Positions 16,320 through 24,074 of a stretch of 32,576 nt of DNA are shown one piece after another (within the stretch, counting starts at the first letter, position 1; each line of letters starts with the position of its first letter). Position numbers and translations under genes: made by a program. Source of the DNA: a virus; the IMG/VR virus record IMGVR_UViG_3300032294_002509, positions 1-32,576 of that record. One strand, written 5' to 3'. The notes under the pieces were generated by a model that was not told where the DNA came from, ran no database searches, and saw nothing but the letters and a program-made list of their open reading frames with translations.

Positions 16320-17315
16320 ATGACGCAAAAAATTCTTATAATTGAATCTACTAGCAAGACAAAACCACTTGCCGAAGATTATAGTGATACAAGTATTGTT
16401 CATTGTAGAAATTCTATTATCCTAAAAAATTATTTGGGGGCAGATTTTCTTGATGGCGAGTATAAGCTGCCACAGATTGTTAATAACAAATATGATGTTA
16501 TCATTTGCTGTTACGCCTCACCTTATATGCCACACATTCCGTATAGGAAAATCATTGATAATAACCCAAATGCAAGGTTAGTGTGGCTTGTAAATGATCA
16601 CGATTTAGAAGACAATCAACTACTACGTTATGCAATAAGTCAGGGTAGGACTTATGATATGATATGCAATAATCCAAGAGAAGGCTATCGCCACTGGATT
16701 CTAGGAAAAAATATAGGTGGTAAGAAATTAAATGATTTCATAATTAACTGGCATACTACAAACCTCAATTGTTTAATTTTTAGGGACACTAGAAGTATAC
16801 CGGTTAAAGAAAATAAAAAAGGGTTTATTTATTATGGAACATACAGAAAACATCGCGCCGATGATTTTAAACTATATCTGAAAAAGGGCATGGTTGTTTC
16901 TAGTAGTATTAAGCACTGGAAAAAATATGAAGCGCTAGGGTGCAATGCCGAATTTATCAGGCCGCTAAATTGGCAAAGAGACAATGAAGACCTTAGAAAT
17001 TACAAGTATAGTCTTTATATGGAAGATAAACATACGCATGATAACTATGCATTTTTAGCCAACCGTTTTTATGAGGCATTAATGTGTGATGTAGTTACAT
17101 TATTCGCGCCGAATACTATACAAACAGTACAAAAGTCAAATCTATTTAACTTAATGCCGGTCATATTGCCAAAAGATTGCTATGGAGATGACTTAATTAA
17201 ATATATTGATTCTTTAGATTTTAATTACTTATTAAACCAACAGAAGGCTTTATCTAAAAATATATTGGGTGAACGAGATATGGTGCTTTATGGAATAAAA
17301 GAATTTTTATCTTAA
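16320..17315 (+). CDS. possible GT-B glycosyltransferase-like protein
   Basis: 331 residues. N-terminal alternating strands and helices start with QKILIIESTSKTK, and YDVIICCYASPY and ARLVWLVNDHD look Rossmann-like. The C-terminal part has YSLYMEDKHTHDNYAFLANR followed by FYEALMCDVVTLFAP, resembling the nucleotide-sugar end of GT-B enzymes (R-F-x-E-A-L...P). No firm catalytic residues identified. If correct it might modify phage DNA bases or a virion component. Convergent with the fibre gene, 9 bases between stops. Confidence 0.45.
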   Translation: MTQKILIIESTSKTKPLAEDYSDTSIVHCRNSIILKNYLGADFLDGEYKLPQIVNNKYDVIICCYASPYMPHIPYRKIIDNNPNARLVWLVNDHDLEDNQLLRYAISQGRTYDMICNNPREGYRHWILGKNIGGKKLNDFIINWHTTNLNCLIFRDTRSIPVKENKKGFIYYGTYRKHRADDFKLYLKKGMVVSSSIKHWKKYEALGCNAEFIRPLNWQRDNEDLRNYKYSLYMEDKHTHDNYAFLANRFYEALMCDVVTLFAPNTIQTVQKSNLFNLMPVILPKDCYGDDLIKYIDSLDFNYLLNQQKALSKNILGERDMVLYGIKEFLS

Positions 17316-17324
17316 CTCTCTATT

Positions 17325-18458
17325 TTAGATAAAACCAGTAATGCTTGCAGAACTTCCAGTTAAGTAACTAGGATATGATTCAGTCATAAGAATCATAGCT
17401 TTACCTGTAGTACCATCTGCCCCACAAACATCTATTTCTCTCCATTTTGCATTTAATAAAACTCTTGCTCCGTTTTCTAGAGAAAAATATGGGTAATCGA
17501 TAACCACACTTCCGGAGCCGTTAGTTGTTGTATTTAAATTAAAAGATATACTCTCCGACTTTAACTGATACGATTGTAAATTGACTCCGGTAATATAACC
17601 GCTCGGATTATTCGATCCATAAAACGCGCCTGTTTCTACGGATCTTACATAACCACTCGGATTATTCGATCCATAAAACGCGCCTGTTTCTACGGATCTT
17701 ACATAACCGCTCGGGTTATTCGATCCATAAAACGCGCCTGTTTGCGTAGATCTGATATACCCACTCGGGTTATTCGATCCGTAAAACGCACCGGTTTGCG
17801 TAGATCTAATATAACCACTTGGGTTACTAGTAGCATAAAAAGCTCCCGTTTGCCCGACGGTAATATACGAATTTAAATCTACATTTGGTATAATTGCGTC
17901 TCCCGTGATTACATAAAGAGTATTATCAGATGGGGATGTGATTAGGTTAAATTGCGACTGAGTAAGTGATATAACTGTAATTACAGAGCCATCGCTATTA
18001 ACAAACGATCCAGTTTCTGACTTTAATACATATGGCGCAAGATTGACGCCAGTTATAAATCCACTCGGGTTATTCGATCCGTAAAATGCGCCTGTTTGTG
18101 TAGATCTGATATATCCGCTAGGATTATTCGATCCATAAAACGCTCCTGTCTGCGTAGACCTGATATACCCGCTCGGGTTATTAGACGTATAAAATATACC
18201 GGTTTCTACCGACCTAACATACCCGCTCGGGTTATTCGATCCGTAAAACGCACCGGTTTCTACCGACCTAACATACCCGCTCGGGTTATTCGATCCGTAA
18301 AATGCGCCTGTTTGCGCCAATTGCACATATCCAGATCTTACAAAAGCAGTTGTTGCCGTCCTTGTTGAATTATCTCCAGATAATGGTGTAGCAGCATAGA
18401 CATTGCCACTTACCAATAAATCTCCTGCTATTGTTGTTCCTCCTAGTAGTTTTGCCAT
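17325..18458 (-). CDS. tail-fibre protein with ten FYxSNNPSG repeats
   Basis: 377 residues. After an N-terminal segment (MAKLLGGTTIAGDLLVSGNV) come two blocks of five 18-residue repeats built on TGAFYGSNNPSGYIRSTQ or a YVRSVE ending, separated by about 80 residues (LKSETGSFVNSDGSVITVIS and following). The last 90 residues are a distinct beta-rich tip. The same FYxxxNPSG unit appears in the 723-residue fibre upstream, so the two are related. Likely a trimeric fibre with a repeated shaft; receptor binding by the tip is inference. Confidence 0.75.
   Translation of the reverse strand: MAKLLGGTTIAGDLLVSGNVYAATPLSGDNSTRTATTAFVRSGYVQLAQTGAFYGSNNPSGYVRSVETGAFYGSNNPSGYVRSVETGIFYTSNNPSGYIRSTQTGAFYGSNNPSGYIRSTQTGAFYGSNNPSGFITGVNLAPYVLKSETGSFVNSDGSVITVISLTQSQFNLITSPSDNTLYVITGDAIIPNVDLNSYITVGQTGAFYATSNPSGYIRSTQTGAFYGSNNPSGYIRSTQTGAFYGSNNPSGYVRSVETGAFYGSNNPSGYVRSVETGAFYGSNNPSGYITGVNLQSYQLKSESISFNLNTTTNGSGSVVIDYPYFSLENGARVLLNAKWREIDVCGADGTTGKAMILMTESYPSYLTGSSASITGFI
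17581..18320 (-). repeat. 54-bp tandem repeats in the fibre gene
   Basis: Two arrays, about 17585-17850 and 18055-18315, of 54-bp units encoding the 18-residue repeat; five units each. Adjacent units are nearly identical at DNA level, differing mostly at third positions, so recombination between units is plausible. Confidence 0.8.
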
Positions 18459-18533
18459 AAGTTTATATTTATTTTTTAGTTATTGTTATTGTTTAAATTT
18501 TTGTACAGAGCATATATATTTTTACACGCTAAG

Positions 18534-19682
18534 TTAGACTAAAGGATTTAATGTCACTTCGTCAAAGTGTCCACCCACATATAAAGAATGTATTTGTATA
18601 GCGTCAATATATGCAAATATATTTGAACCAAAAGCAATGGCAACAAATCGTCCATTACCGTAGGTTACTGAACTCCAATTAGCAATTGAAGGTAAATCGG
18701 CCCGAGTCCATGTTATACCATCATTGGAATAGGCAGCTATATTTGTCAAATTTGAATTTATCCTATTAGCAATAGCAAAAAATATTCCATTACCGTAGGT
18801 TACTGAAATCCAAGTAGCAATTGAAGGTAAATTTGCTTGAGTCCATGTTATTCCGTCATTAGAATAGGCAGCTATATTATTTGCACTAGTAACGGCAACA
18901 AATCTTCCATTACCATAGGTTACGGACTGCCAACCAATACCGGGTACAGTAATTGGAACCCATGTTATACCATCATCGGAGTAAGCGGCCACTGTACTTC
19001 TACTACTACTAACAAAAATAACAAATCTTCCATTACCGTAGGCTATTACATTCCAACCAGTACCGGGTAGAGTAATTGGAACCCATGTTATACCATCATC
19101 CGAATAGGCCCCAATATTTGATGAAAAAAAAGGAACAGCAACAAATCTTCCATTGCCATATGTTAGTGGAGACCAACGATTCCAAACAGGTAAAGTAGTT
19201 TGAACCCATGTTATACCATCATCCGAATAGGCTGCAATATTTGAAAGGTTAGCAATAGCAACAAATCTTCCATTACCATAGGTTACGGACTGCCAACGAG
19301 TACTTGAAGGCATCGTGGTTTGCACCCAATTAATACCGTCATCGGAATAAGCCCCAATATTTGTAATATTATTATTACTCGTATTACTAACAGCAACAAA
19401 CCTGCCATTACCATAGGTGACTGAAAGCCAGCCAGTATTAACAGGTAAAACATTTTGAACCCAATTATTATTAATACTGAAATCACAAGTCTGCCACTGC
19501 GCTGCATTTTTAAGATTAGAATTAACCCAAACTAACTTTGAACTGGTTTCATCAAAATTCCCACTATAAATCCCATCTTGTGAAAATTTATTTGTTGTAT
19601 AAGTAACTTCATCAAACTCAACGGAAGTTTTTAGTACGCCATCCTCTGTTAAACTTGATATTAAATTACTCATTTTATACAA
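18534..19682 (-). CDS. Asp-box (BNR-like) seven-repeat virion protein
   Basis: 382 residues. After about 70 residues come seven repeats of about 40 residues, each with a W-x-S-V-T-YGNGRFVAV strand pair and most with AYSDDGITW, an exact S-x-D-x-G-x-T-W Asp box. Seven such repeats predict a seven-bladed beta propeller, a fold used by sialidases and by carbohydrate-binding fibre tips. No sialidase catalytic arginine triad was recognised, so binding rather than hydrolysis is more likely. The start overlaps the end of the upstream fibre gene by 8 bases, so both are translated from one message. Confidence 0.8.
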   Translation of the reverse strand: MYKMSNLISSLTEDGVLKTSVEFDEVTYTTNKFSQDGIYSGNFDETSSKLVWVNSNLKNAAQWQTCDFSINNNWVQNVLPVNTGWLSVTYGNGRFVAVSNTSNNNITNIGAYSDDGINWVQTTMPSSTRWQSVTYGNGRFVAIANLSNIAAYSDDGITWVQTTLPVWNRWSPLTYGNGRFVAVPFFSSNIGAYSDDGITWVPITLPGTGWNVIAYGNGRFVIFVSSSRSTVAAYSDDGITWVPITVPGIGWQSVTYGNGRFVAVTSANNIAAYSNDGITWTQANLPSIATWISVTYGNGIFFAIANRINSNLTNIAAYSNDGITWTRADLPSIANWSSVTYGNGRFVAIAFGSNIFAYIDAIQIHSLYVGGHFDEVTLNPLV

Positions 19683-21846
19683 AAACTGTATCCAAGCTAT
19701 TTGTTCCAGTATTATAATACTGATATACCTTTACAGTATTATCGGACGAGTACTGTACTTGAGACTGTACATTAATATTATTAACTGTCAAGCTTCCACT
19801 TATTACTCCGCCTGCCGTTGTTAAAAATGACCCAGTTTGCAATTGACGGTTAAACCATATACCACTACTAGAATCATACTGTATAATATCATTATTCTGT
19901 AATACGTTTCGGTCCCCAATACTTACATTATGTAGCTCATCAAGCTCAAAACCATTTTGCACATGTACATATATTGCACCATTACTTTGATTTGATCTTG
20001 TAACAACACCCAAGTAAACCAAATGGGAAGGTGCATACGGCTTATTGGACAATCCAAATATTAAACTACCAGTTGGCCCTAACCATACCGGATCGCCTTC
20101 TAGTGCGCTATTCGTGTTTAATCCATTTAAAAGACCCTCTGTTACCACATACCCGTTGTCATTTACTAATAAGTCTTGCGCTAGAAGACCCAGTGTTTTA
20201 GATGAAGTCATTTCGCCAGTATTAGAAGCTGCGCTAATAATTATATTTGCCCCATTTGCGCTTGATATATAAACAGGCTGACCTTTATACAAAGTACTAG
20301 TATGGCCATTTTTTACCAACTGCGTTAAACTTAAACCATTTAAGTCAACGCCAGTAATATAACCACTTGGATTACTGTTTGAATAAAACATTCCGGTTGA
20401 CCATGATTGGCTTGCAATCTCATCTAAAGACGACAAATCTGTTCCAGAAACTCCCGTGCCAATTCTCCATGTATTTGATGGAATATCCCATCCAATGTAC
20501 GCACCACCAGTAAATATACCACTTTCATTTAAATTAATAAATAGACCAGCATCTCTCGCGCCTCCAGTAGCATTAAGATTTAGATAGTTACTGGCAACAT
20601 CAACAGTTTCCGTATTTACTATTGTTTGTGTGCCATTTACATAAAGATTATTTATATGTACGTTGTCAAAATACTTACTATCATTTATAATCTGATCTCC
20701 AGTAGTTCTAACATATGTTTGATCATTTAAAATATCATCAACCGAACTTTGTAGCGCATAGGGCGTTAAATCCACACCCGTAATATACCCATTTGGGTTA
20801 CTAGCAGGGTAAAATTGACCAGTTTCACCCGTTTGTACAAAATATCCAGTAACACCACTGAGCGCGGTTTGTGCGCTTAATATTGAGTAGCCTATTGCAA
20901 TTTGCGTAACTCCAGATAGCCCGCTCGCTAAATTATTTTTAGTCGTATATTGACTGAAATCTATTCCCGAAAAATCAACTCCAGTAAACGCGGTAGATTG
21001 AACTGATAAATCTGGAAATACTATTGTTCCATTTGGTAAAAATCTCCAACCATTTTGGCTTGTGGAAATAATAAATCTGGTTCCACCCAGTAATGTAACA
21101 ATACCATCAACATATCCAGATCCGGCATTTTGTATAGATATATTTAAAAATTCATCAATGCTGATTCTTGCGCCTAGATCTAGTCCATTTTGCAATAATT
21201 CTAAATTAGTATATCCATTAAAACTCTCGATACTGTCATAAGCGGAAATAGACACTATTTTACCACCATCAAAATTTGGTACTGTTATCTGTCCGGGTAT
21301 TTTAAGTACACCATCACCAGATAGGTTTACTACATACTCTCCATTTACCAAGCTGTCTGTTGACCAGCCCGTAATAAATCCGCTCGGATTATCGGCGGCG
21401 TAAAAAGCGCCAGTTTGATCGACTGTAACGAACGATCCAGTTTCGGAAGCTAGAGCATACGGCGATAGATCAACGCCCGTAATAAATCCGCTCGGATTAT
21501 CGGCGGCGTAAAAAGCGCCAGTTTGATCGACTGTAACGAACGATCCAGTTTCGGATTTATTTACATAGCTAGAAAGATCAACTCCAGTAATAAAACCACT
21601 TGGGTTTGAGCTTGGATAAAAACCACTACTTTGTACAATAATATCATTTATCTCATCTTTAAGTACCCCACTTACTGTCAATATACTAACATTTTCTACG
21701 TTACTTAATCCAATGTCATTTTTAGTTAAAACCACACTACCTATTTTGCCATTAACAGAGACAACCCTATTATTAGTATTAACTTCGATATTAACAACTC
21801 TAGGTTGAGGTTGAAATATTTCTATATTTGCGGTATTAAATGACAT
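19675..21846 (-). CDS. large tail-fibre protein
   Basis: 723 residues, the largest in the host-recognition module. Residues about 28-50 (VSVNGKIGSVVLTKNDIGLS plus NVENVS) are a common tail-fibre collar motif. Five spaced FYxxxNPSG-FITGVDL units (two of them encoded by an 80-bp exact duplication) alternate with beta-rich domains. A segment NNLYVNGTQTIVNTETVDVA resembles the repeat region of phage fibres with intramolecular chaperone-like surroundings, but no cleavage motif was found. Starts 3 bases after the baseplate-like gene upstream. Confidence 0.75.
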   Translation of the reverse strand: MSFNTANIEIFQPQPRVVNIEVNTNNRVVSVNGKIGSVVLTKNDIGLSNVENVSILTVSGVLKDEINDIIVQSSGFYPSSNPSGFITGVDLSSYVNKSETGSFVTVDQTGAFYAADNPSGFITGVDLSPYALASETGSFVTVDQTGAFYAADNPSGFITGWSTDSLVNGEYVVNLSGDGVLKIPGQITVPNFDGGKIVSISAYDSIESFNGYTNLELLQNGLDLGARISIDEFLNISIQNAGSGYVDGIVTLLGGTRFIISTSQNGWRFLPNGTIVFPDLSVQSTAFTGVDFSGIDFSQYTTKNNLASGLSGVTQIAIGYSILSAQTALSGVTGYFVQTGETGQFYPASNPNGYITGVDLTPYALQSSVDDILNDQTYVRTTGDQIINDSKYFDNVHINNLYVNGTQTIVNTETVDVASNYLNLNATGGARDAGLFINLNESGIFTGGAYIGWDIPSNTWRIGTGVSGTDLSSLDEIASQSWSTGMFYSNSNPSGYITGVDLNGLSLTQLVKNGHTSTLYKGQPVYISSANGANIIISAASNTGEMTSSKTLGLLAQDLLVNDNGYVVTEGLLNGLNTNSALEGDPVWLGPTGSLIFGLSNKPYAPSHLVYLGVVTRSNQSNGAIYVHVQNGFELDELHNVSIGDRNVLQNNDIIQYDSSSGIWFNRQLQTGSFLTTAGGVISGSLTVNNINVQSQVQYSSDNTVKVYQYYNTGTNSLDTVFV
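21368..21555 (-). repeat. 80-bp exact direct duplication in the fibre gene
   Basis: Bases 21368-21447 recur at 21476-21555 (period 108 bp), covering one fibre repeat and the following QTGSFVTVD segment. By eye the copies are identical, indicating a recent duplication or gene conversion. Confidence 0.8.
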
Positions 21847-21849
21847 ATA

Positions 21850-22194
21850 TTAGATATCGGTTACGTCCTGTATTATATTCCAAGTTCCATTGATAAAAGT
21901 ATCACAAATGCCACTAGTATTCACTTGTAGGTCAAAATTATGCGTTCCTGCAGGAATTTTCATTCGATTACAGTCTACACTTGCGAATGTTAATGTATTT
22001 CCAGATATATTTATAGTCCCATCCTCACTAGACCATTGCAGAAGTAGGCCATTTCTAGAATTTCTTACCTGAGCAACGGCAATAGAGTTATCGAAAGATA
22101 TGCCGCTCCCATTCTGATCTGTAAAAACAAAAATTATTGGGTCGTAGGTATCTCCACGATACGCATCAGGTAAGTTATATTCGCTAGGAATCAT
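21850..22194 (-). CDS. baseplate or fibre-attachment-like protein
   Basis: 114 residues. The opening (YRGDTYDPIIFVFTDQNGSG and ISFDNS, then VAQVRNSRNGLLLQW) has the pattern of the N-terminal domains of BppU-like baseplate proteins, a small beta sandwich that bears fibres. The C-terminus is NTSGICDTFINGTWNIIQDV. First gene of the minus-strand fibre operon, whose genes overlap or abut to 18534. The 156-base gap upstream shows no strong sigma70 promoter on this strand but has a GTGTAAT element. Confidence 0.6.
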   Translation of the reverse strand: MIPSEYNLPDAYRGDTYDPIIFVFTDQNGSGISFDNSIAVAQVRNSRNGLLLQWSSEDGTINISGNTLTFASVDCNRMKIPAGTHNFDLQVNTSGICDTFINGTWNIIQDVTDI

Positions 22195-22312
22195 ATAGTT
22201 TGTTTATTTATTCACTTAATTACACGTAAAATATACCATAAAATAAAAAAACCACCCCCAAATTCACTTATATCTTGTATTTATTGTGTGTTTTTTCTTT
22301 CTTGTAAAAAAG

Positions 22313-22341
22313 TTCTTGCCAAACCGCTAAAATAGTATAAA
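22313..22341 (+). promoter_or_regulatory. weak sigma70-type promoter candidate
   Basis: TTCTTG (22313-22318), 17-base spacer, TATAAA (22336-22341), 9 bases before the ATG at 22351. It is weaker than the other promoters but the only reasonable match in this gap. Confidence 0.35.
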
Positions 22342-22350
22342 AATAAAAAT

Positions 22351-22866
22351 ATGAGCAAAAATATCAGAACACAGAAACTCGGGTGGCTTGAAGCAGATGA
22401 CCGTTTTGAGATTCCATCTCTATCAGATATGATGCGCAATCTCAGGGTTATTTCTACAAACTCTTCAAGCACGAGCGTCGAGGGAGAGCGAAGGAATAGT
22501 ATTAACGATGAGTGGCAGCATTTTAGATTCCCAATTTCAAACGATGTCAATGTTGTACTTGTTGACAAGGGAGCACCAAAAACAAAGACAGAAAAGCCTA
22601 ATAAAAATATGAACACAGAAGAACAGAACATAGACACAGAAAAGCCACGCCGTAGGGGTCGGCCATCCAAGCAGACCAAGTCACTTAATGACCTCGTTGG
22701 AACAAACACCGAGTTTACGGTCAAGGATATTATCGAAAAGAATGGAATCAAGGAGTATGAAGCGCACAATCTTGTGCGTAGCGCCGTCAAGAGCGGTAAG
22801 CTCACTGTAGTCAAGGAGATTAGCGGCGGTAGGGGTAAGCCCAAGAAGGTTTATCGAATGGCCTAA
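22351..22866 (+). CDS. AT-hook / winged-helix-like DNA-binding protein
   Basis: 171 residues. Residues about 92-100 are KPRRRGRPSKQ, an AT hook (the R-G-R-P core binds the minor groove of AT-rich DNA). The C-terminal 65 residues (FTVKDIIEKNGIKEYEAHNL, then VRSAVKSGKLTVV and RGKPKKVYRM) look like a small winged-helix domain with its wing. The N-terminal 80 residues contain SDMMRNLRVIS and no known motif. Single gene with its own strong terminator; codons are GC-richer than neighbours. Probably a regulator or nucleoid-like protein. Confidence 0.7.
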   Translation: MSKNIRTQKLGWLEADDRFEIPSLSDMMRNLRVISTNSSSTSVEGERRNSINDEWQHFRFPISNDVNVVLVDKGAPKTKTEKPNKNMNTEEQNIDTEKPRRRGRPSKQTKSLNDLVGTNTEFTVKDIIEKNGIKEYEAHNLVRSAVKSGKLTVVKEISGGRGKPKKVYRMA

Positions 22867-22892
22867 TAGCAGCAACTGATACAGAAAAATTT

Positions 22893-22920
22893 GGGGCTAT
22901 TCACTTAGCCCCATTTTTTT
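22893..22920 (+). terminator. rho-independent terminator
   Basis: GGGGCTA (22893-22899), six-base loop, TAGCCCC (22906-22912), then A and a run of seven or more T. Perfect 7-bp stem, 27 bases after the stop of the AT-hook gene. Confidence 0.9.
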
Positions 22921-22941
22921 ATTTAAAATTCCTAATCTTTA

Positions 22942-22970
22942 TTGACTTTACTGTAATAAAACCTTACAAT
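22942..22970 (+). promoter_or_regulatory. sigma70-type promoter, leaderless geometry
   Basis: TTGACT (22942-22947), 17-base spacer, TACAAT (22965-22970), 6 bases, ATG at 22977. It lies just after the terminator, so it begins a new transcript, and is the best-scoring of the leaderless set. Confidence 0.65.
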
Positions 22971-22976
22971 AACTAT

Positions 22977-23183
22977 ATGAATTTGGATAAAACTCATGGT
23001 AACGAGGCAACTTATGACGAGTTCTCGGTTTTGAGAAAAAATAATGATTTTAATTCATTGTTAATTCAAGAACTGGAATCTTGGATCAAGTCTATGTACC
23101 TTCTTCCAGAAGAGTTTGATTTTCAAAAGAAAAAAATTTATAGGAAAGTAAAAGAAAAAGTTTTAGAAGAAAGCGGTTGGTAA
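22977..23183 (+). CDS. small hypothetical protein
   Basis: 68 residues, beginning MNLDKTHGNEATYDEFSVLR. Charged, mostly helical, no motif recognised. Start chosen because the predicted transcription start coincides with this ATG. tRNA-Gln lies 36 bases downstream and may be co-transcribed with it. Confidence 0.6.
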   Translation: MNLDKTHGNEATYDEFSVLRKNNDFNSLLIQELESWIKSMYLLPEEFDFQKKKIYRKVKEKVLEESGW

Positions 23184-23204
23184 TTATAATAAAAACAATA
23201 TACT
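23177..23204 (+). promoter_or_regulatory. possible promoter for tRNA-Gln
   Basis: TTGGTA (23177-23182), 16-base spacer, TATACT (23199-23204). The tRNA 5' end at 23220 lies about 15 bases after the -10. Confidence 0.35.
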
Positions 23205-23215
23205 AAACATAAATC

Positions 23216-23962
23216 TTATTGAGCAGTGGAGGAATTGGTAAACTCGGAGGTCTTTGGAACCTCTGTCGAAAGACACTGAACGTTCAAGTCGTTCCTGCTC
23301 AGCTTTTTATTTATAATGTCTCGAATTATCCTTAAATAAGGAATCACGTTATTTTGCTTAAAATAAACTAATTTTGATGCATCAATAATACAAAGCTCTA
23401 TACCTCTTTCTAAACAAGCTTGAAATTTTCTACTATCATTATTAATTATTTGTTTTAATTTTTCTTTTCCATAAATTGGCTCGTAATGAAAAATACCATT
23501 AAGCTCAAAAGCTAATTTTAAAGATGGGATATAAATATCTAATTCACTGTTGATGGCATCTTTTCTATTATAGTGTATTTCTAAATTTGCGTATAAAATA
23601 GACAACTCTTCTTCTAGCCATTTTTCAAGCTTGGATCGCCTACTACCTTTTGTTTTGTTTTTATTATTAAAACTCGCTGCACATGAACTACTGCAAAAAA
23701 CATTGTTGTATTTTTTATTTTTTCTATTTCTATCTCTCTTTTTAAGAGAGCCCTTTTCATAATTTATTGCTTTATTACATAATTTACAATAAAGAGGGTT
23801 TACTAAATACTTTTTTATTGCCCCCTGTTTTTGTTTATCGGATTGAATTTTTAAATTTATTAACTCGTTACCAGAACGAGGTTTATCTGAATGCACTCTT
23901 TGGTGCGCACTTTTCGCATATTTTGTCTTAAATATCAGATCGCATTTTTCACATTTATACAT
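23216..23962 (-). CDS. homing endonuclease, C2H2 finger plus Vsr-like nuclease
   Basis: 248 residues. The N-terminal finger is C-x2-C-x12-H-x3-H (YKCEKCDL...HQRVH). A second Cys cluster (YCKLCNKAINYEK and FCSSSCAASFNNK) follows. The nuclease domain at about 135-225 has SELDIYIPSLKLAFELNG and IFHYEPIYGKEKL, giving the D...E-x-N core of Vsr/PD-(D/E)XK homing enzymes, then ELCIIDASKL. The last 28 codons run antisense through the entire tRNA-Gln gene, so the end of the protein is fixed by the tRNA sequence. Only minus-strand gene in this plus-strand segment, consistent with mobility. Confidence 0.8.
   Translation of the reverse strand: MYKCEKCDLIFKTKYAKSAHQRVHSDKPRSGNELINLKIQSDKQKQGAIKKYLVNPLYCKLCNKAINYEKGSLKKRDRNRKNKKYNNVFCSSSCAASFNNKNKTKGSRRSKLEKWLEEELSILYANLEIHYNRKDAINSELDIYIPSLKLAFELNGIFHYEPIYGKEKLKQIINNDSRKFQACLERGIELCIIDASKLVYFKQNNVIPYLRIIRDIINKKLSRNDLNVQCLSTEVPKTSEFTNSSTAQ
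23220..23302 (+). tRNA. tRNA-Gln(UUG) with long variable arm
   Basis: Acceptor TGAGCAG pairs with CTGCTCA (7 bp), then G73. D stem GAG/CTC with a G-G-containing loop. Anticodon arm GAGGT/ACCTC with loop CTTTGGA, anticodon TTG (23254-23256). T arm GAACG/CGTTC with canonical loop TTCAAGT. U1-A72 and G73 are glutamine identity elements. Between anticodon and T arms is a 14-base variable arm with hairpin TGTC-GAAA-GACA, unusual for Gln. CCA is not encoded. The complement of this gene encodes the C-terminus of the homing endonuclease on the minus strand. Confidence 0.85.
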
Positions 23963-24037
23963 AATATTAAAATATAGATTTTCCAGTCCATTAATCGTAG
24001 CTTATTTATACTTACACCCATTTACTCTAAAATAGTA

Positions 24038-24068
24038 TTGACAATAAATCAATTATATTGCATATATA
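24038..24068 (+). promoter_or_regulatory. possible promoter for the RNA ligase
   Basis: Perfect TTGACA (24038-24043), then TATATA (24063-24068) after a 19-base spacer, and 6 bases to the ATG at 24075. The spacer is longer than in the other leaderless promoters. Confidence 0.4.
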
Positions 24069-24074
24069 AAATAT

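Noticed and set aside
17581-18320. CRISPR array
   Set aside because: The repeats are in frame, contiguous and encode fibre residues; there are no spacers.
23220-23302. tRNA-Leu or tRNA-Ser because of the long variable arm
   Set aside because: The anticodon TTG, U1-A72 and G73 indicate Gln; a shifted loop giving TGG would need a nine-base loop.
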